A DNA stretch of 31,914 bases. It comes from Bimuria novae-zelandiae CBS 107.79 (lineage: Eukaryota > Ascomycota > Dothideomycetes > Pleosporales > Didymosphaeriaceae). The stretch is from NCBI GenBank assembly GCA_010015655.1, contig ML976800.1, forward strand, positions 67,390 to 99,303. The letters are read 5' to 3'. Of the stretch, positions 10,414 to 20,602 are shown piece after piece. The position numbers and the translations under genes were made by a program. Position 1 is the stretch's first letter. Every line of letters starts with the position of its first letter. The notes beneath the pieces are model-generated. The model did no database searches. It saw only the letters and a list, made by a program, of their open reading frames with translations, and was not told the origin of the DNA.

Positions 10414-10726
10414 GCTTTGAAACATGCAAGTGAAATACTCCGTGGAACGCTGCTACAAGAGGGGGAGTTGTACATAGGATTTCAAACCCTGTCCGCCATT
10501 TTAGTGACTAAATAAAGACAAGAATTTCAACACATGTGACAGGTGTGCCGATGTTTTTGAGTTGAGTGCAGTGTCGTAACGTTGTGTGCGAAAATATTAT
10601 CCATGCCTAATGTTAGCTGTAATAATATTTTCCATCTCTTTTGCGACCAAGATCTCCTTATATTATGCATTGACTAACATTAACAGAAATACGACTAGCT
10701 TAACATCTTCTACTCCTTCTAATACT
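10414..10726. promoter_or_regulatory. Convergent intergenic region with AATAAA signal
   Basis: About 310 bp between two convergent ORFs. AATAAA at 10511-10516 is a plausible polyadenylation signal for the plus-strand gene. The right half is AT-rich. Nothing else recognised. Confidence 0.4.
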
Positions 10727-11158
10727 CTAATCCTCCTCCCATGGCTCCTCCAACTCTACCTGCGCCTCCTCTAACTCTGCCTCTGCCTCCTCTGCCTGCG
10801 CCTCCTCTAACTCTTCCTCTGCCTCTGCTTCCTCTGCCTCCGCCTCTTCTTTCTCTGCCTGTGCCTCTGCTTCTTCCTCCTCTGCCGCTGCTACCTTTGC
10901 CTCTGCCGCTGCTACCTTTGCCTCTGCCTTTCTTGCTTTCGCACTTGCCTCCATAGTCTTTACCTTAGCCTCCTTTACCTTGATCTCAGCCTCCTCTACC
11001 TTTACCTTGGCCTCTTCTTTGTTTACTCTAATCTTTCCCTCTGCTTCTTCTTTTCTATGAACACGGCCATAGGGATAACGGTTGCCCAATCCGGAGTCAC
11101 GCGTGTTCGTGGTTTGCTTTGGCATAATGCAGAGCTGCGTTGATTCGCTTAGAATCAT
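10727..11158 (-). CDS. Small E/A/K-rich coiled-coil protein
   Basis: A 143-aa minus-strand ORF from ATG 11158. The first ~40 residues are of mixed composition (KQTTNTRDSGLGNRYPYG). From about residue 45 to the end it is nearly all Glu, Ala, Lys, Val and Leu in short imperfect repeats (EEAKVKVEEAEIKVKEAKVK, AAAEAKVAAAE, EEAEAEEA), predicting a long charged helix or coiled coil. The C-terminal third is strongly acidic. No targeting signal or enzyme motif is seen. The repetitive DNA also gives a Pro/Leu-rich frame on the other strand (10741-10956), which is a shadow. An alternative is a non-coding purine-rich minisatellite with an accidental ORF; the ordinary N-terminus argues mildly for a gene. 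Confidence 0.45.
   Translation of the reverse strand: MILSESTQLCIMPKQTTNTRDSGLGNRYPYGRVHRKEEAEGKIRVNKEEAKVKVEEAEIKVKEAKVKTMEASAKARKAEAKVAAAEAKVAAAEEEEAEAQAEKEEAEAEEAEAEEELEEAQAEEAEAELEEAQVELEEPWEED
10735..10935. repeat. Polypyrimidine/polypurine minisatellite
   Basis: About 200 bp of almost pure C/T on the plus strand, in units such as GCCTCCTCTAACTCT and GCCTCTGCC of 6, 9 or 15 bases. It encodes the acidic helical repeats on the minus strand. Such strand asymmetry could form triplex DNA and is prone to length change. Confidence 0.7.
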
Positions 11159-11788
11159 TACTATCTAGAACGTTGGAGGTCACTGACCAGTATAATAGCT
11201 AGAGCTGCTATGAGCAATAGCGTGACCTTAGATTATAAATTACGTAACGCAATGTGTTTGGCCGTGTAGCGCAGTATGGAAGAAAAGCAGGTGTCTTGAG
11301 TTGATGGAGACCTAACTTTGCAGAGGAGTTTTGCCGTCTTTTATATGCATAATCCCGGCCACCCGCCCCACGGTGCAAGTGCCATCAACGGATCCTTCGA
11401 TGATGTGAACCAATGAACGCGGTGGCGGCTAGCCTTTCACATTATCGAAAACCCTTGTGTGATTCAACTCTGCCTTGTCGTCTTCCAACAAAAGATAACA
11501 GTTATGGCAAGAACCTTTCCGAAGATTGGATTCTCAGCTACGTCATTCGGTCCAGCGTTTGGGCCACAGTCTCACATAGTCATTGTACCCGGGAGGGAGG
11601 GGATCCGTAAATCACCAGCGCTACATACTACAACAAGTCACTTAGGAAGCAGCATAAGCTATACTTGTTTGATAAAGTACCTGTTTCTATTTAGTAAAGA
11701 TAATGGTGGCATAAGACTAGGAACATACAATACTGCCAGGTCTGAATTACAATAGAATCAACCGGTGACGATATCAAGGGTGCGATGT
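11159..11788. other. Intergenic, nothing firmly recognised
   Basis: About 630 bp. Overlapping plus-strand ORFs (11413-11610 and 11459-11755) have no ordinary features, and the longer one starts at GTG. No repeat relationship to the rest of the window was seen. Confidence 0.4.
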
Positions 11789-12375
11789 TGTGACGGTTAA
11801 GTATATTCTACTCCAGCGGGGGCAGGGGGTTAGCCTTTTGCTCCGTGACAGTTATGAGCCCGGAATCGCTGAGACCCTGCGCAAGCACTCAAGTGACGGA
11901 TTCCCATTTGGGTGGGGCACCACAAGCGAACACGTGCACACACCACAGAAATAGCCGAGAGCAACAGAGCCAGTCAGAGCTTATTATTAGGGCCACAGAT
12001 ATTGTCACGGTTTGGAGTCTCCCTTTCCCCACTTGTAGTGGCGCCTCACCTCTGTTGAGATGCGACTACCCATCCTGCACTAGCGCTGTTTACAGCCACT
12101 CATGTATACCTACTGTTCGTAGCTTCAACCAATACAGCAACAAGTACAATTCTCAATTTCTTTTGTATGCGTATGGATCACTAGCTCTCACAGATATAGA
12201 GTATCAGCGAGAGAGAGCCTGGAGCAGAATACACAGGGCATGTCGCGCTGCGGTCAACATGTACAAAAACCTTGAAAAGCGTCCAGCTCTTTGCTATGCT
12301 ACGATCTGGGGGGAGGGGTGTGACGGTTAAGTACATTCTACTCCAGCGGGAGCAGGTTAGCCTTTTGCTCCGCAA
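11789..12375 (+). mobile_element. Decayed mini LTR-type element
   Basis: Two direct repeats of about 56 bp start with TGTGACGGTTAAGTA and end around TTAGCCTTTTGCTCCG (11789-11845 and 12319-12373). Immediately before the right one is GGGGGGAGGGG (12308-12318), a polypurine tract in exactly the position expected before a 3' LTR. TGTGACGG is a typical LTR start. The 530-bp spacing and lack of coding motifs suggest a TRIM-like or internally deleted element. The real LTR may be longer: the right copy continues into a CTATATAA box and the left may be truncated. No matching 5-bp target duplication was found. A 161-codon ORF (11845-12330) lies inside but shows no family feature. Confidence 0.5.
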
Positions 12376-12465
12376 TAGAAACAGCTGATTTTTCTATATA
12401 ATTTTAGCCACGCAAAAAAAAAACAGGACAGCAGCGAGGCCTCCAATTTTTGGAATCAACGCAAT

Positions 12466-12696
12466 ATGTCGCACGCAAAACGTTCGCTCCAGACGCCAAT
12501 CAACTAGTCAGCACCCAGGCGCATCTCCCAGTGTCTGAGGCTCTATGGCGGCACCGTGGCCCAGGAGTCAACATGACCGACCGCAATCCGCGAGCTCACT
12601 GCACGTCTCAGCACGTACCTTTATGACATCGAACGCACTAACAGCCAGCCCGTGCCGGTAGACCTCGTGAAGACCATCGCTGCAGACGGAGGATAA
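12466..12696 (+). pseudogene. Broken short reading frame downstream of LTR-like repeat
   Basis: From ATG 12466 the frame runs 76 codons to TAA at 12694-12696, with internal TAG (12505) and TGA (codon 36-37 region). The last part reads REITARL-like (AIRELTARLSTYLYDIER...PVPVDLVKTIAADGG). Its place ~90 bp after a putative LTR end fits a gag remnant, but no gag motif can be named. An A10 run precedes it at 12415-12424. Confidence 0.25.
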
Positions 12697-13022
12697 TTTC
12701 GATGGAATTAGTCAATGTGTCTTGTAATTCACCCTTTTCCTTCTTTAGTTTTGTAATGCAGAGTTGCTCTTCTGTCGTAATGTCTTCCGGCGCTATCGCG
12801 AGAATTGTTGGTTGTCTAAGAAGAGTTAGTTTTGACGAGAAAGTAATAGCGAAACTGTTACACATACGGCTTGTTGTTAGTTTATTTTTTCCTTACAAAG
12901 CATGTTTTCTACGCCTGGTGTGTAGTGTAGAAAGTACGCGTCCCCTATACTGTTTGTATGTTCTGCTTAAAAGGATCTTCACCAATAACTTTTATATAGA
13001 ATTTTGTTTAATAGGGCACGTT
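12697..13022. other. Intergenic flank of the LINE
   Basis: About 325 bp. A plus-strand ORF (12702-13025) and a minus-strand ORF (12638-12865; helical segment EEQLCITKLKKEKGELQDTL) overlap; neither is convincing. Confidence 0.35.
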
Positions 13023-13037
13023 TAAGCACGAAATGCA
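13023..13037. repeat. Left target-site duplication of the full-length LINE
   Basis: TAAGCACGAAATGCA, identical to 19100-19114 (14 bp if the T shared with the tail is not counted). Confidence 0.9.
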
Positions 13038-13325
13038 CCTTTACCAACTTCTGAATTTTAAGAACCTGTTGAAATCTGTATATTTTTTATTAGATTCAAT
13101 CTTAAAATCACCTAAAACCTATCTCTAAGCCATCCTCTACCCCTACAGTGCCTGTAGCTAGTAAATAATAGCATAGAGACGCCTGCGAGACTACCCCCAG
13201 AAGCCTCTATAGTAACCTGCCCTGCCAACCCAAAGTTAGCAAGGCACCTTAATATAAGCCACCCCTTAAGGAGACAGCCGCAGCAGCATGTAGCAGTAAT
13301 ACCACGTCTTAACCTAGGTAGAGGA
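13038..13325 (+). other. LINE 5' leader
   Basis: About 290 bp before ORF1. It starts AT-rich and then becomes Ala/Leu-codon-like and rich in TAG and CTA. For LINEs this region normally carries an internal promoter; no specific motif was recognised. Confidence 0.5.
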
Positions 13326-14831
13326 GTGCAGACTAGAAACGCGCTAGCTACTACTACAGTAACTAAAGCCCTAATAACCCATATCACGGCCGCCAAACAA
13401 GCTGCCGCCACCCAGGAGGCCATGATCTACACCCTAGCACAGGCTATAGACAGCTGCCTTAATGCCTATAAGCTCCCTAAAGAGCAGGCAGTCGCTAACG
13501 CCCTCCGCCAGCGCGTTATATAGGCCCTAAAAAACTCTACCCCAGCGCCAAGCCTCTTGCGCACAGACCGCACTGAGAGTATTACTAACGCCAGCACCAG
13601 TGCCAGCGATAGCAGCCGCAACTATAGCAGGGCTACGGGGCTAAGAACATAGGCAAACGTAGCTGCTAGCGCGAACCCCTTAAGCACAGGGTACACCACC
13701 TCTAGTAGTAACCAGAGTAGCACTAGGGCCACTGCTAATAGACACACCCGCCATAGTTAAAGCGACACTAAGAACCTTAGGATTCTTATTACGGTGCCTG
13801 CGCCAGAGCGGCTTTTACAGAGCTTACTATATGTAATTAGAAAGGCTATTTGCGACACGCTAGGCCTTAACCTTAGCGCTATACCTAGCGCCTTAAAGAC
13901 TAGGACAGGATAGGCCGTCACCCCCGCTAATAATAAGACAAGAGACAGCCTTATGGAATAGGGAAAGAAAGATTTAATAATAAGCGCTATAGGAGGCAGT
14001 ATAGCTAAGCTGCTATAGAAATGGTTTAACTATGCTATACCTAATGTCCCTAGCGCGTACTAATCCTTGCTAGGCCTAGAGGTGCCAGTTACACACGACA
14101 TGATAGAGGACGAGGTAGCCGTATAGACAGGCTTACTACCTGCTAACTGTAGATAGTTAAGGCATGGCGCTAATGAAGACGGAACTATCACCTAGATTAT
14201 CTCCTTTATAAAGAAAGTGCGACAATTTAGGCTCCTAGGTAGTAGTAGCGCCTTAAGGGCGATTACTAAGACCCTAGCTATATAACAACACGACCTAGGC
14301 TACTAGGGCTACTACAACCTACTAAAATGCGTGCGCCTTCCCCGCTGTAACAACTATAGCAAGAAACAAGAAGACCACACAGGCCCCCTAGGCTTAGGAT
14401 GCACCTATCTAGTGCAGTGCGCTAACTGTCTTAGCCTATATTAGGTAGGGCACATTGACTGCCTGGCAGCGCCATGCCGAGTTAACAAGCAGGTTATTAG
14501 GCTAACGAGGAGGGAGATGGGCACATACTGCCGCGCCGATTGCCAGGCCTATAAGCACGCCAACCGCCCATCCCTAGGTACCGAAATAGAGGCAGCAACC
14601 GCGGCAGCCCAGGACAGCTTACCGGAGCTCCGTGATGGCCTATATAGTGCCCTCGCTGCCTCTAGCTCACATCTAGTAGGCACAGCAACAACGCCACCAA
14701 ACGCTAACAAGCGACGTAACCCAGGACCAGAGGCGTTAATAAGGCCCTCTACCCGCCCACAACGCTCCACTTATATTCCTAGGAACCTAAATCTAGCAGC
14801 AATATTAGCGCGCAGCGTTGCGCTACCTTAA
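13326..14831 (+). pseudogene. LINE ORF1 (gag-like, Cys/His clusters), multiple stops
   Basis: One phase (starting 13326) connects an N-terminal helical Ala-rich part (TRNALATTTVTKALITHITA, then QAAATQEAMIYTLAQAIDSC) with a C-terminal part ending at 14831. Near 14330-14470 it has Cys/His clusters: CVRLPRCNNY, then QCANCLSLY-stop-VGHIDC, a CxxC...GHxxC knuckle-like arrangement expected of nucleic-acid-binding ORF1 proteins. A third Cys group (YCRADC) follows at 14527. The last 70 residues are Pro/Arg/Ser-rich and basic. Stops are mostly TAG. The first in-frame Met was not determined; the true start may lie somewhat upstream of 13326. Confidence 0.75.
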
Positions 14832-14893
14832 AATTACATAGCTTTATCCTTATTAGAGAGAGACGTAAGCATAAGCGACGAGAATAATCTCTT

Positions 14894-17800
14894 ATGTTAA
14901 GCACACTTATACAGAGACAAAGGACTCCCCTTAGGGAGCGTAATATACAGGTTAGCTAGACAAATGTAGGGCAAAGCTTGCCTAGCTATATTGCGGCCCT
15001 AGAGATTGCTTTTTAAGAAGGTATTAACGTAGTATGCATATAGGAGCCGGCCACGTGGCCTGGCACCCGCACCTCAAACTACCTAAGCTACTAGCTACAC
15101 CCACCTATTAATAGCTAGGACGACCCCCAGCACAAGGGGACATAGAGACCTAGAGTCCTTATCTACACGCTAAAAGGCGTACAGCTCTATATTACGACCA
15201 TAGCGCCCCTGCAGGACAGGGACAGATAATAAATTCAGGTTAACGGGGTCTCTATCCTCAACATCTATAGGCAGCCTTAGACCACGCCGGTCCTAGAGTA
15301 TGTCACAGGCCTCACCCCCCTAGTAAGATGCCTAGTGGGGGGAGACTTTAACACTAAGCACGATACATTTAAGCCTGGTATTATCACCTCGTAAGGCGGC
15401 GCCGAGCTTGCGCGCTAGGCCATAGTTAGCGGCATAGACTACATTAGAGAACCTAGCAGAGCCACCTACAGAGCCGGCCACGTCCTAGACCTTAGCTTCT
15501 CTAATATCGCCTTCGCGAAGACGAAGGTGCGCGACGACCTGCACTACAGCTCTAATTACGCTACCCTAGTTACAACACTACTAGGCAGAGGCACACTAAG
15601 CTACAAATAATATCGCCTTAGGCTTCCTAGAAAGAAGCTTCTTCCCTTTACCTGGCTAGTTATAATGGGTATGCCACAGCTGCCCTCGATAGTAGTGGCC
15701 TCTAACCTACGCTAGGTGGAAGAGTACGCCGCAGCGCTAACCTTATTACTCTAAGATACTCTACGCAAAACTGGCTGCCTAAAGAGGGAAGGCAGGAAGG
15801 CGGCACCTTAGTAGATAGACAAGTGCGCTAACGCCAGGCGCCTGCACCTTAAGTCTAGACAGGGCCACATAGGCACCTAGACCCCAGAGACTCGCAGCTT
15901 CCTAACTATAGTAAGAAAGGCTAAGAGATAATACTAGCAACATACTATTAATAGCGCAAAGGAGGACTCCGACCTCTTTTAAATTATAGGCTAGCATAAG
16001 CTTAAGCCAACAAGACCAGACCCGCCGCTGGCCTACAAGGGGCGCTATATTACTAACCCGCAAAAGAAAGCTAAGACGCTTAGACAAGCGATACTCTGCC
16101 GTTTTAATAGTAGCGATAACTTACCAGAGGCTCCAGCACCTAACGTCTAAGGATCGCAGAGCTATCACGCCCTCCCCTAGGACCTATACCTTTCCCCTAA
16201 AAAGGTTAAGCGTAACATAATAGGAGTCTTAAGCACCTTACCTAGCACGAATAAGATTACTATTCGCATGCTCACCGCATGCTAGCACTATATTTAGACG
16301 TATCTTACCAGCCTATACTAGCGCTGTCTGGCCCTTAGCTACTTCCCCCACGCGTGGAGGGTCGCAGAGGTCGTTATAGTACCCAAGATAGGTAAAAAGG
16401 ATAAATCCTCCCCTAGATCATAGAGACCCATCGCCCTGCTATCCTGCCTAGGCAAGGGCCTAGAGAGAATCTTAGCAAGGAGATTTGCTAGCACTGCCAT
16501 AGCACATAGTATACTGAGCCCCTAACACGGGGGGGCTCTCCCCAAGAGATCAGCTATGGACCTAGTAGCCGCCTTTACATATAACGTGGAGGACGCCTTC
16601 TCCAACGGCCAGCACGTTACTATAGTCACTATAGACGTCTAAGGCGCCTTTAACGCACTTCTTAGAAATCGACTTCTATATAGGATAAAGGCCTAAGGAT
16701 GGCATGATAGCGCCCTCCTAATCGTGAAAAACTTCCTCTAGGACCGCCGCGTCCAAGTGCGATTAGGAGAAGCCACCACAGCGCCCCACCTAGTACAGTG
16801 CGGGACGCCGTAGGGCTCACCACTATCACTAGTGCTGTACACACTTTATCTGGCAGAGCTACTTCAGCAAGACCCTGCCAGGCGCTTTGGGTACGCAGAC
16901 GATATCTGCCTCTACAGGCGATCCCACTCCCTAGACTAGAACGTGGAAATGCTGGCAGAAGACATAGGCGCTATAAATTCCTAGGGAGACGCTAATCACG
17001 TGGCATTTGCCCTAGAGAAACTCGAAATAATACACCTAACTAAGCAGAAAAGTGACTATTTGCTACCTATCTAGATCAACGATTAGCTTATCCTCTAACC
17101 TATACTACTAGACAAGGCGCTACGCTGGCTAGGTGTTTACTTTAATAAGAAGCTTAATTTTAAAATACACGTCGCCACTTGCGTAGCTAAAGGACGCGCA
17201 GTCGCACAGCACATCTGCAGCCTTGCTAGGATCTAGTATAGCCCACCAGCCAGCTCACTGCGCAAAGCGGTAATCTCATGCGTACTGCCACGCCTACTAT
17301 ATGGAAACGAGGCCTGGTATGGAGGGCGCACGAAGCCCCCCAAGATTATAGGAGCCGCGCAGAACCAAAAGGTCAGCACACGACTCAGGTGGCATATCGC
17401 CGCCCTGGAAAAGGCCCTCACGATAGCAGTCAGAGGCGTCGTCCCCGCCTATCGCACCACGCCCACTGCCACGCTGTACAGAGACGCAGGCATTCCCTTA
17501 GCAGCTACGGCGCTTAAAAAGTGCAAGGCGAGGTTTGCTATACGCCTGCACTATATTAATAAAGGACACCCGCTTACAGCGCGCACGCGACTAACTATAG
17601 CACACAAAGGAAGAGGCGCCAGACGCCCGCAGTGCCTATATATAAAAGTTCAACTACTCGCATAGCTATTCGCACTAGTACCCCGCCCTATACTACTATA
17701 ACCGCACTATTCCAACGAGTGCTGAATAGACCCTATAAATAATAAGCCTAAAAAGCTCGCTACTAAAGAATTTAAATAATGGTGGACAAGCCTGCCTACT

Positions 17801-18703
17801 AAGACAATTACAGTGTTCTTAGACGGCTCGGAACAGCGCACAGAAAACGGCGAGCGCCACGTAACCTATGGATACGCTGTGTACCAGGGCCAGAGTCTGC
17901 TATACACAGGCAAAGGCTCCCTTAACACGCGGGCCCACGTCTTCGACGCAGAAGTAGTAGGGGCCTGGAGAGGTCTTTAACACGTGTTACAGACTTAGGC
18001 GCACCGCCTAAGCCAGATCTAAATATGTGTAGACAGCATATTGGTTATCTAGGGCATTAGGGGAGACCCCGCGCTGTTATCCCAGTGGGCCTTTGTACGC
18101 TGCTAAGAAGCTATAGATACCTAAAATATCTAAATCCAATAGTTACTAGGCCACATGGGCATTAAAGGCAATAAGCTAGCTAATTAGCTAGCAGACGAGG
18201 TAGCCAAGGACCTACGCCCACCTACAGGGAAGGTAGCTGACCTTACGATATTAGGTCTACAATCTAATGCGCGCGCATACGTACGCGCTGCACAACAAGA
18301 GTGGTGGCGCACACGCACACCAAATCTCTCTACATGGTACAACTAGTGGGGCCTAGCATACACCCCCTCCAGGCAACCGCCGGAGCTGGAGCTCACACGC
18401 CCCGCCCTGGCCAAGCTCCTATCCATGAGGACAAGACACGGCAACTACGCCTAGTACTATAGGAAGTTTAAGCATGATGAGGAGACCCTCGCGTGCACCT
18501 GCGGAGCAGACCTGGCCCTAGACTATATTGTACACTGCCCACGGACAGTGCGACGCTTTAACTACTAGCCGCAACGCCTAACACATCCCCTAATAAATAC
18601 TAGAGAAGGAATACAGTACCTTAGGGCGCTAAGCCTAGAAGAATACGCAACCCTCCTTACACTTAGTGCTAGTAATAGCACACGTTAGCAAATAACTAGC
18701 TAA
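14894..18703 (+). pseudogene. LINE ORF2 (endonuclease, reverse transcriptase, RNase H), stop-riddled
   Basis: One uninterrupted phase from ATG 14894. Endonuclease: EPATWPGTRTSN near 15040, GDFNTKHD at 15341, and DLHYSSNYATL near 15535, where SDHAT would be usual. RT: RPIALLSCLGKGLERI near 16430, a TIDV-stop-GAFN block near 16630, CGTP-stop-GSPLS near 16800 and the catalytic YADD at 16892-16903. RNase H: VFLDGSE at 17813, AEVVGAW at ~17950, CVDSI at ~18030 and LLGHMGIKGNKLAN near 18150, ending in a CTCG...HCPR Cys/His cluster near 18500. All of these are in the same phase, so there are no net frameshifts over 3.8 kb. Stops replace Gln (CAA/CAG) or Trp (TGG). The protein is therefore dead by point mutation, not by deletion. 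Which of the last stops (18686 or 18701) is original is uncertain. Confidence 0.88.
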
Positions 18704-19099
18704 CTACGTTATAGGCAAGCGGACGTAAACCCTTGCTTTAGGCGAAGTAAATACGCTACCTGCTTTTAACTTGCTAGGGTATCTACTATATAAGACTAAG
18801 CTCTCTCTTTTGTATACTTATATGCGTGTATATATCTCTCCTTACCTCTAATAAGTCTTGGCATGCTTCTGTATAGGACTGGGGGCAGGTAGAAGGCTAC
18901 CCCATTTCCCACTATTGTCACACAAAGGCCAGATTAAACAGCTGAGTCGCCCCTATTTGGAGAGGGACAGCAGCAAGAAAGACCGCTCCTACAGCAGCGG
19001 TAGCACTAGCATGAGTGGCCCTTACTAAGTGCAGGGCACGTCTACATACCCCCTGGGAGGTTATATAGGACGTAAAACCAATACTACTACTACTACTAC
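18704..19099 (+). other. LINE 3' UTR with (ACT)6 tail
   Basis: About 395 bp of non-coding sequence ending CCAATACTACT... The tail unit ACT repeats six times at 19083-19100 and directly abuts the TSD. A similar final ~70 bp and the same tail unit end the truncated copy at 1.7 kb. Confidence 0.75.
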
Positions 19100-19114
19100 T
19101 AAGCACGAAATGCA
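19100..19114. repeat. Right target-site duplication of the full-length LINE
   Basis: TAAGCACGAAATGCA, identical to 13023-13037. Confidence 0.9.
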
Positions 19115-19375
19115 GGTTTTAGAATGACCGTCGAGGATCCCGAATAGGCCCCTGGTTGGTTAAATTTATGCAGCGTTTGATTTAAGTCTGTGGGGGACCT
19201 TTTCGGGACCCCGTATAACCTATTTATAGAGATGGCTTTTTTTAGGTGTGGACTCTATGAGGACAGCGCAATGGTGGCTATTGAGTTAATTTTACTACTA
19301 ATCTATTTATAGGAATAGCAGATCTCACTTTCTTCTTTCTAACTGTAAAATGTCTCTTTAATCTTGTAAGCGTGC

Positions 19376-20059
19376 ATGATGATTCGTCCACGCCTAAACT
19401 CCATTAAGCCAGAAGCGGGAAACGGGATATCGGAAGCAGAGTCACAAGTCGAAAAGTGGTTTCTAAAAACGGAAAATGGAGCTTTCTCCTGGTCTTCGCA
19501 CTGCTATATGGACAGGAATACGGCGAACCCACTTTGCAAAGCCATGTCTTATCCCGGTCTTCTCCCAGATAGCGACCCAAAAAAAGACTACGTCACATTC
19601 TCTGTCCCGAACCACAAAGTCATTCGCAGGATTACTAAGAACCTGGAGGATGATGAGAATCTGCGAGTACAAGTGTCAGGAAAAGTTTTAGGGAAGAAAC
19701 TAGACGAAATTGCGATACTTTTCAAGAGATATGAGATTGACTCATCCCCTATTGAAGGGCGTCAGGAATTACGGGTCCGATTGTATGTGCCGAAGCCTCC
19801 GGAGCCACGATCCACACTTGCAGCTAAGGGAAACAGCGGAGATACCCGCGAATCTCAAGAGGTTCCAGCACGCAGTATGAAGCCAAACTATGTAATTCAC
19901 GAACCGTCTCGATTTAGAAACAAAGCGGGGCAGGGGGAGATGAATGTTAGCATTGCAGTTCACCAATGGCGAACATACTTTTTAGGTTACGATTCTATCG
20001 AACAGCCGAGAGATCGGTTGCGCCTACACACGATTAAAGAGAGCATATTGGAGGCTTGA
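19376..20059 (+). CDS. Hypothetical protein, 227 aa
   Basis: An intact frame from ATG 19376 (a second Met follows at once) to TGA. The middle (residues about 78-140: YVTFSVPNHKVIRRITKNLE, LRVQVSGKVLGKKLDEIAIL, RQELRVRLYVPKPP) alternates charged and hydrophobic residues like a small alpha/beta domain. Residues 140-175 are Pro/Ser/Glu-rich and probably disordered. The tail (VHQWRTYFLGYDSIEQPRDR) is mixed. No signal peptide, membrane helix or known motif. It begins ~260 bp after the LINE and shows none of that element's stop-codon damage, so it is host sequence or a much younger insertion. It could be the 3' exon of a longer gene cut by the LINE; no upstream exon was recognised. Confidence 0.6.
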   Translation: MMIRPRLNSIKPEAGNGISEAESQVEKWFLKTENGAFSWSSHCYMDRNTANPLCKAMSYPGLLPDSDPKKDYVTFSVPNHKVIRRITKNLEDDENLRVQVSGKVLGKKLDEIAILFKRYEIDSSPIEGRQELRVRLYVPKPPEPRSTLAAKGNSGDTRESQEVPARSMKPNYVIHEPSRFRNKAGQGEMNVSIAVHQWRTYFLGYDSIEQPRDRLRLHTIKESILEA

Positions 20060-20602
20060 GGTAGATTGTTAGCAAAGGAAAGCTTAACTTAGTATAGAAG
20101 TAAGGTTAATTATCCGCGACGAGTGAGATTAATTTTAGTAGTTTGGTAACACCCGTAAAGGGCTCTACACCGAGTGGTGAGCCCTAGATAATTTAATGTC
20201 CTTCCCTACGTCTCGAGCCACAAACCAAAATTATAGTTAAGCTTATCCATATTTTGAAATCCTGGGTCCACAAGGACATAGTAGGTTTTGTTACGATTTT
20301 ATAGCCCTAATTAATTGTACGATTATTTCTTTAGCTCTGCTGATTGTTCAATGTCATTTATACCTAGTTGTACCGTAGTTGCAGGCTTCTGTTTGTAAGT
20401 CAGAAGGCTAGGAGAGAACTCCACCCGATAAAGCACCCTTAATTTGGCTCGCTACGAATGGTGGCTCACAACACAAGGATGGACGTTAATAAGCTGATGG
20501 GAGACGTGGTTTTATTCGCGTGAGGCGTAGCAGCTACCTAATTATAACTATATAGTGGGAACTCAGTGAAGAATAGCATGCCCGAGTCTTGACATTCACC
20601 TT
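20060..20602. other. Intergenic region with a hairpin
   Basis: About 540 bp between convergent genes. At 20160-20184 GGGCT...CACC-GAGT-GGTG-AGCCC can form a hairpin with a 3-base bulge. Its role is unknown; fungal pol II genes do not use such terminators. Nothing else recognised. Confidence 0.35.

Larger units (their letters stand above)
13038..19099 (+). mobile_element. Full-length Tad1/I-clade-like LINE, inactivated by CpA-to-TpA mutation
   Basis: A ~6.06-kb element flanked by an exact 14-15 bp TSD. It has a 5' leader (13038-13325), ORF1 with Cys/His clusters, ORF2 with AP-type endonuclease, reverse transcriptase and RNase H, a 3' UTR and an (ACT)6 tail. This domain order with RNase H is that of the I/Tad1 group of fungal LINEs. 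TAG, TAA and CTA triplets are very frequent throughout. In-frame stops sit where Gln or Trp is expected, and His-to-Tyr and Asp-to-Asn changes fit the same CpA-to-TpA process on either strand. Structural completeness shows it was not 5'-truncated on insertion. Confidence 0.92.

Noticed and set aside
11845..12330. 161-codon plus-strand ORF
   Set aside because: It begins at GTG, spans the inside of a putative mini LTR element, runs into the polypurine tract and shows no domain.
13326..18703. Stop-codon reassignment (TAG/TAA read as sense) as an explanation for the LINE
   Set aside because: The same stop codons replace both Gln and Trp, His-to-Tyr and Asp-to-Asn changes accompany them, and neighbouring host genes end normally. 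Mutation at CpA explains all of this.
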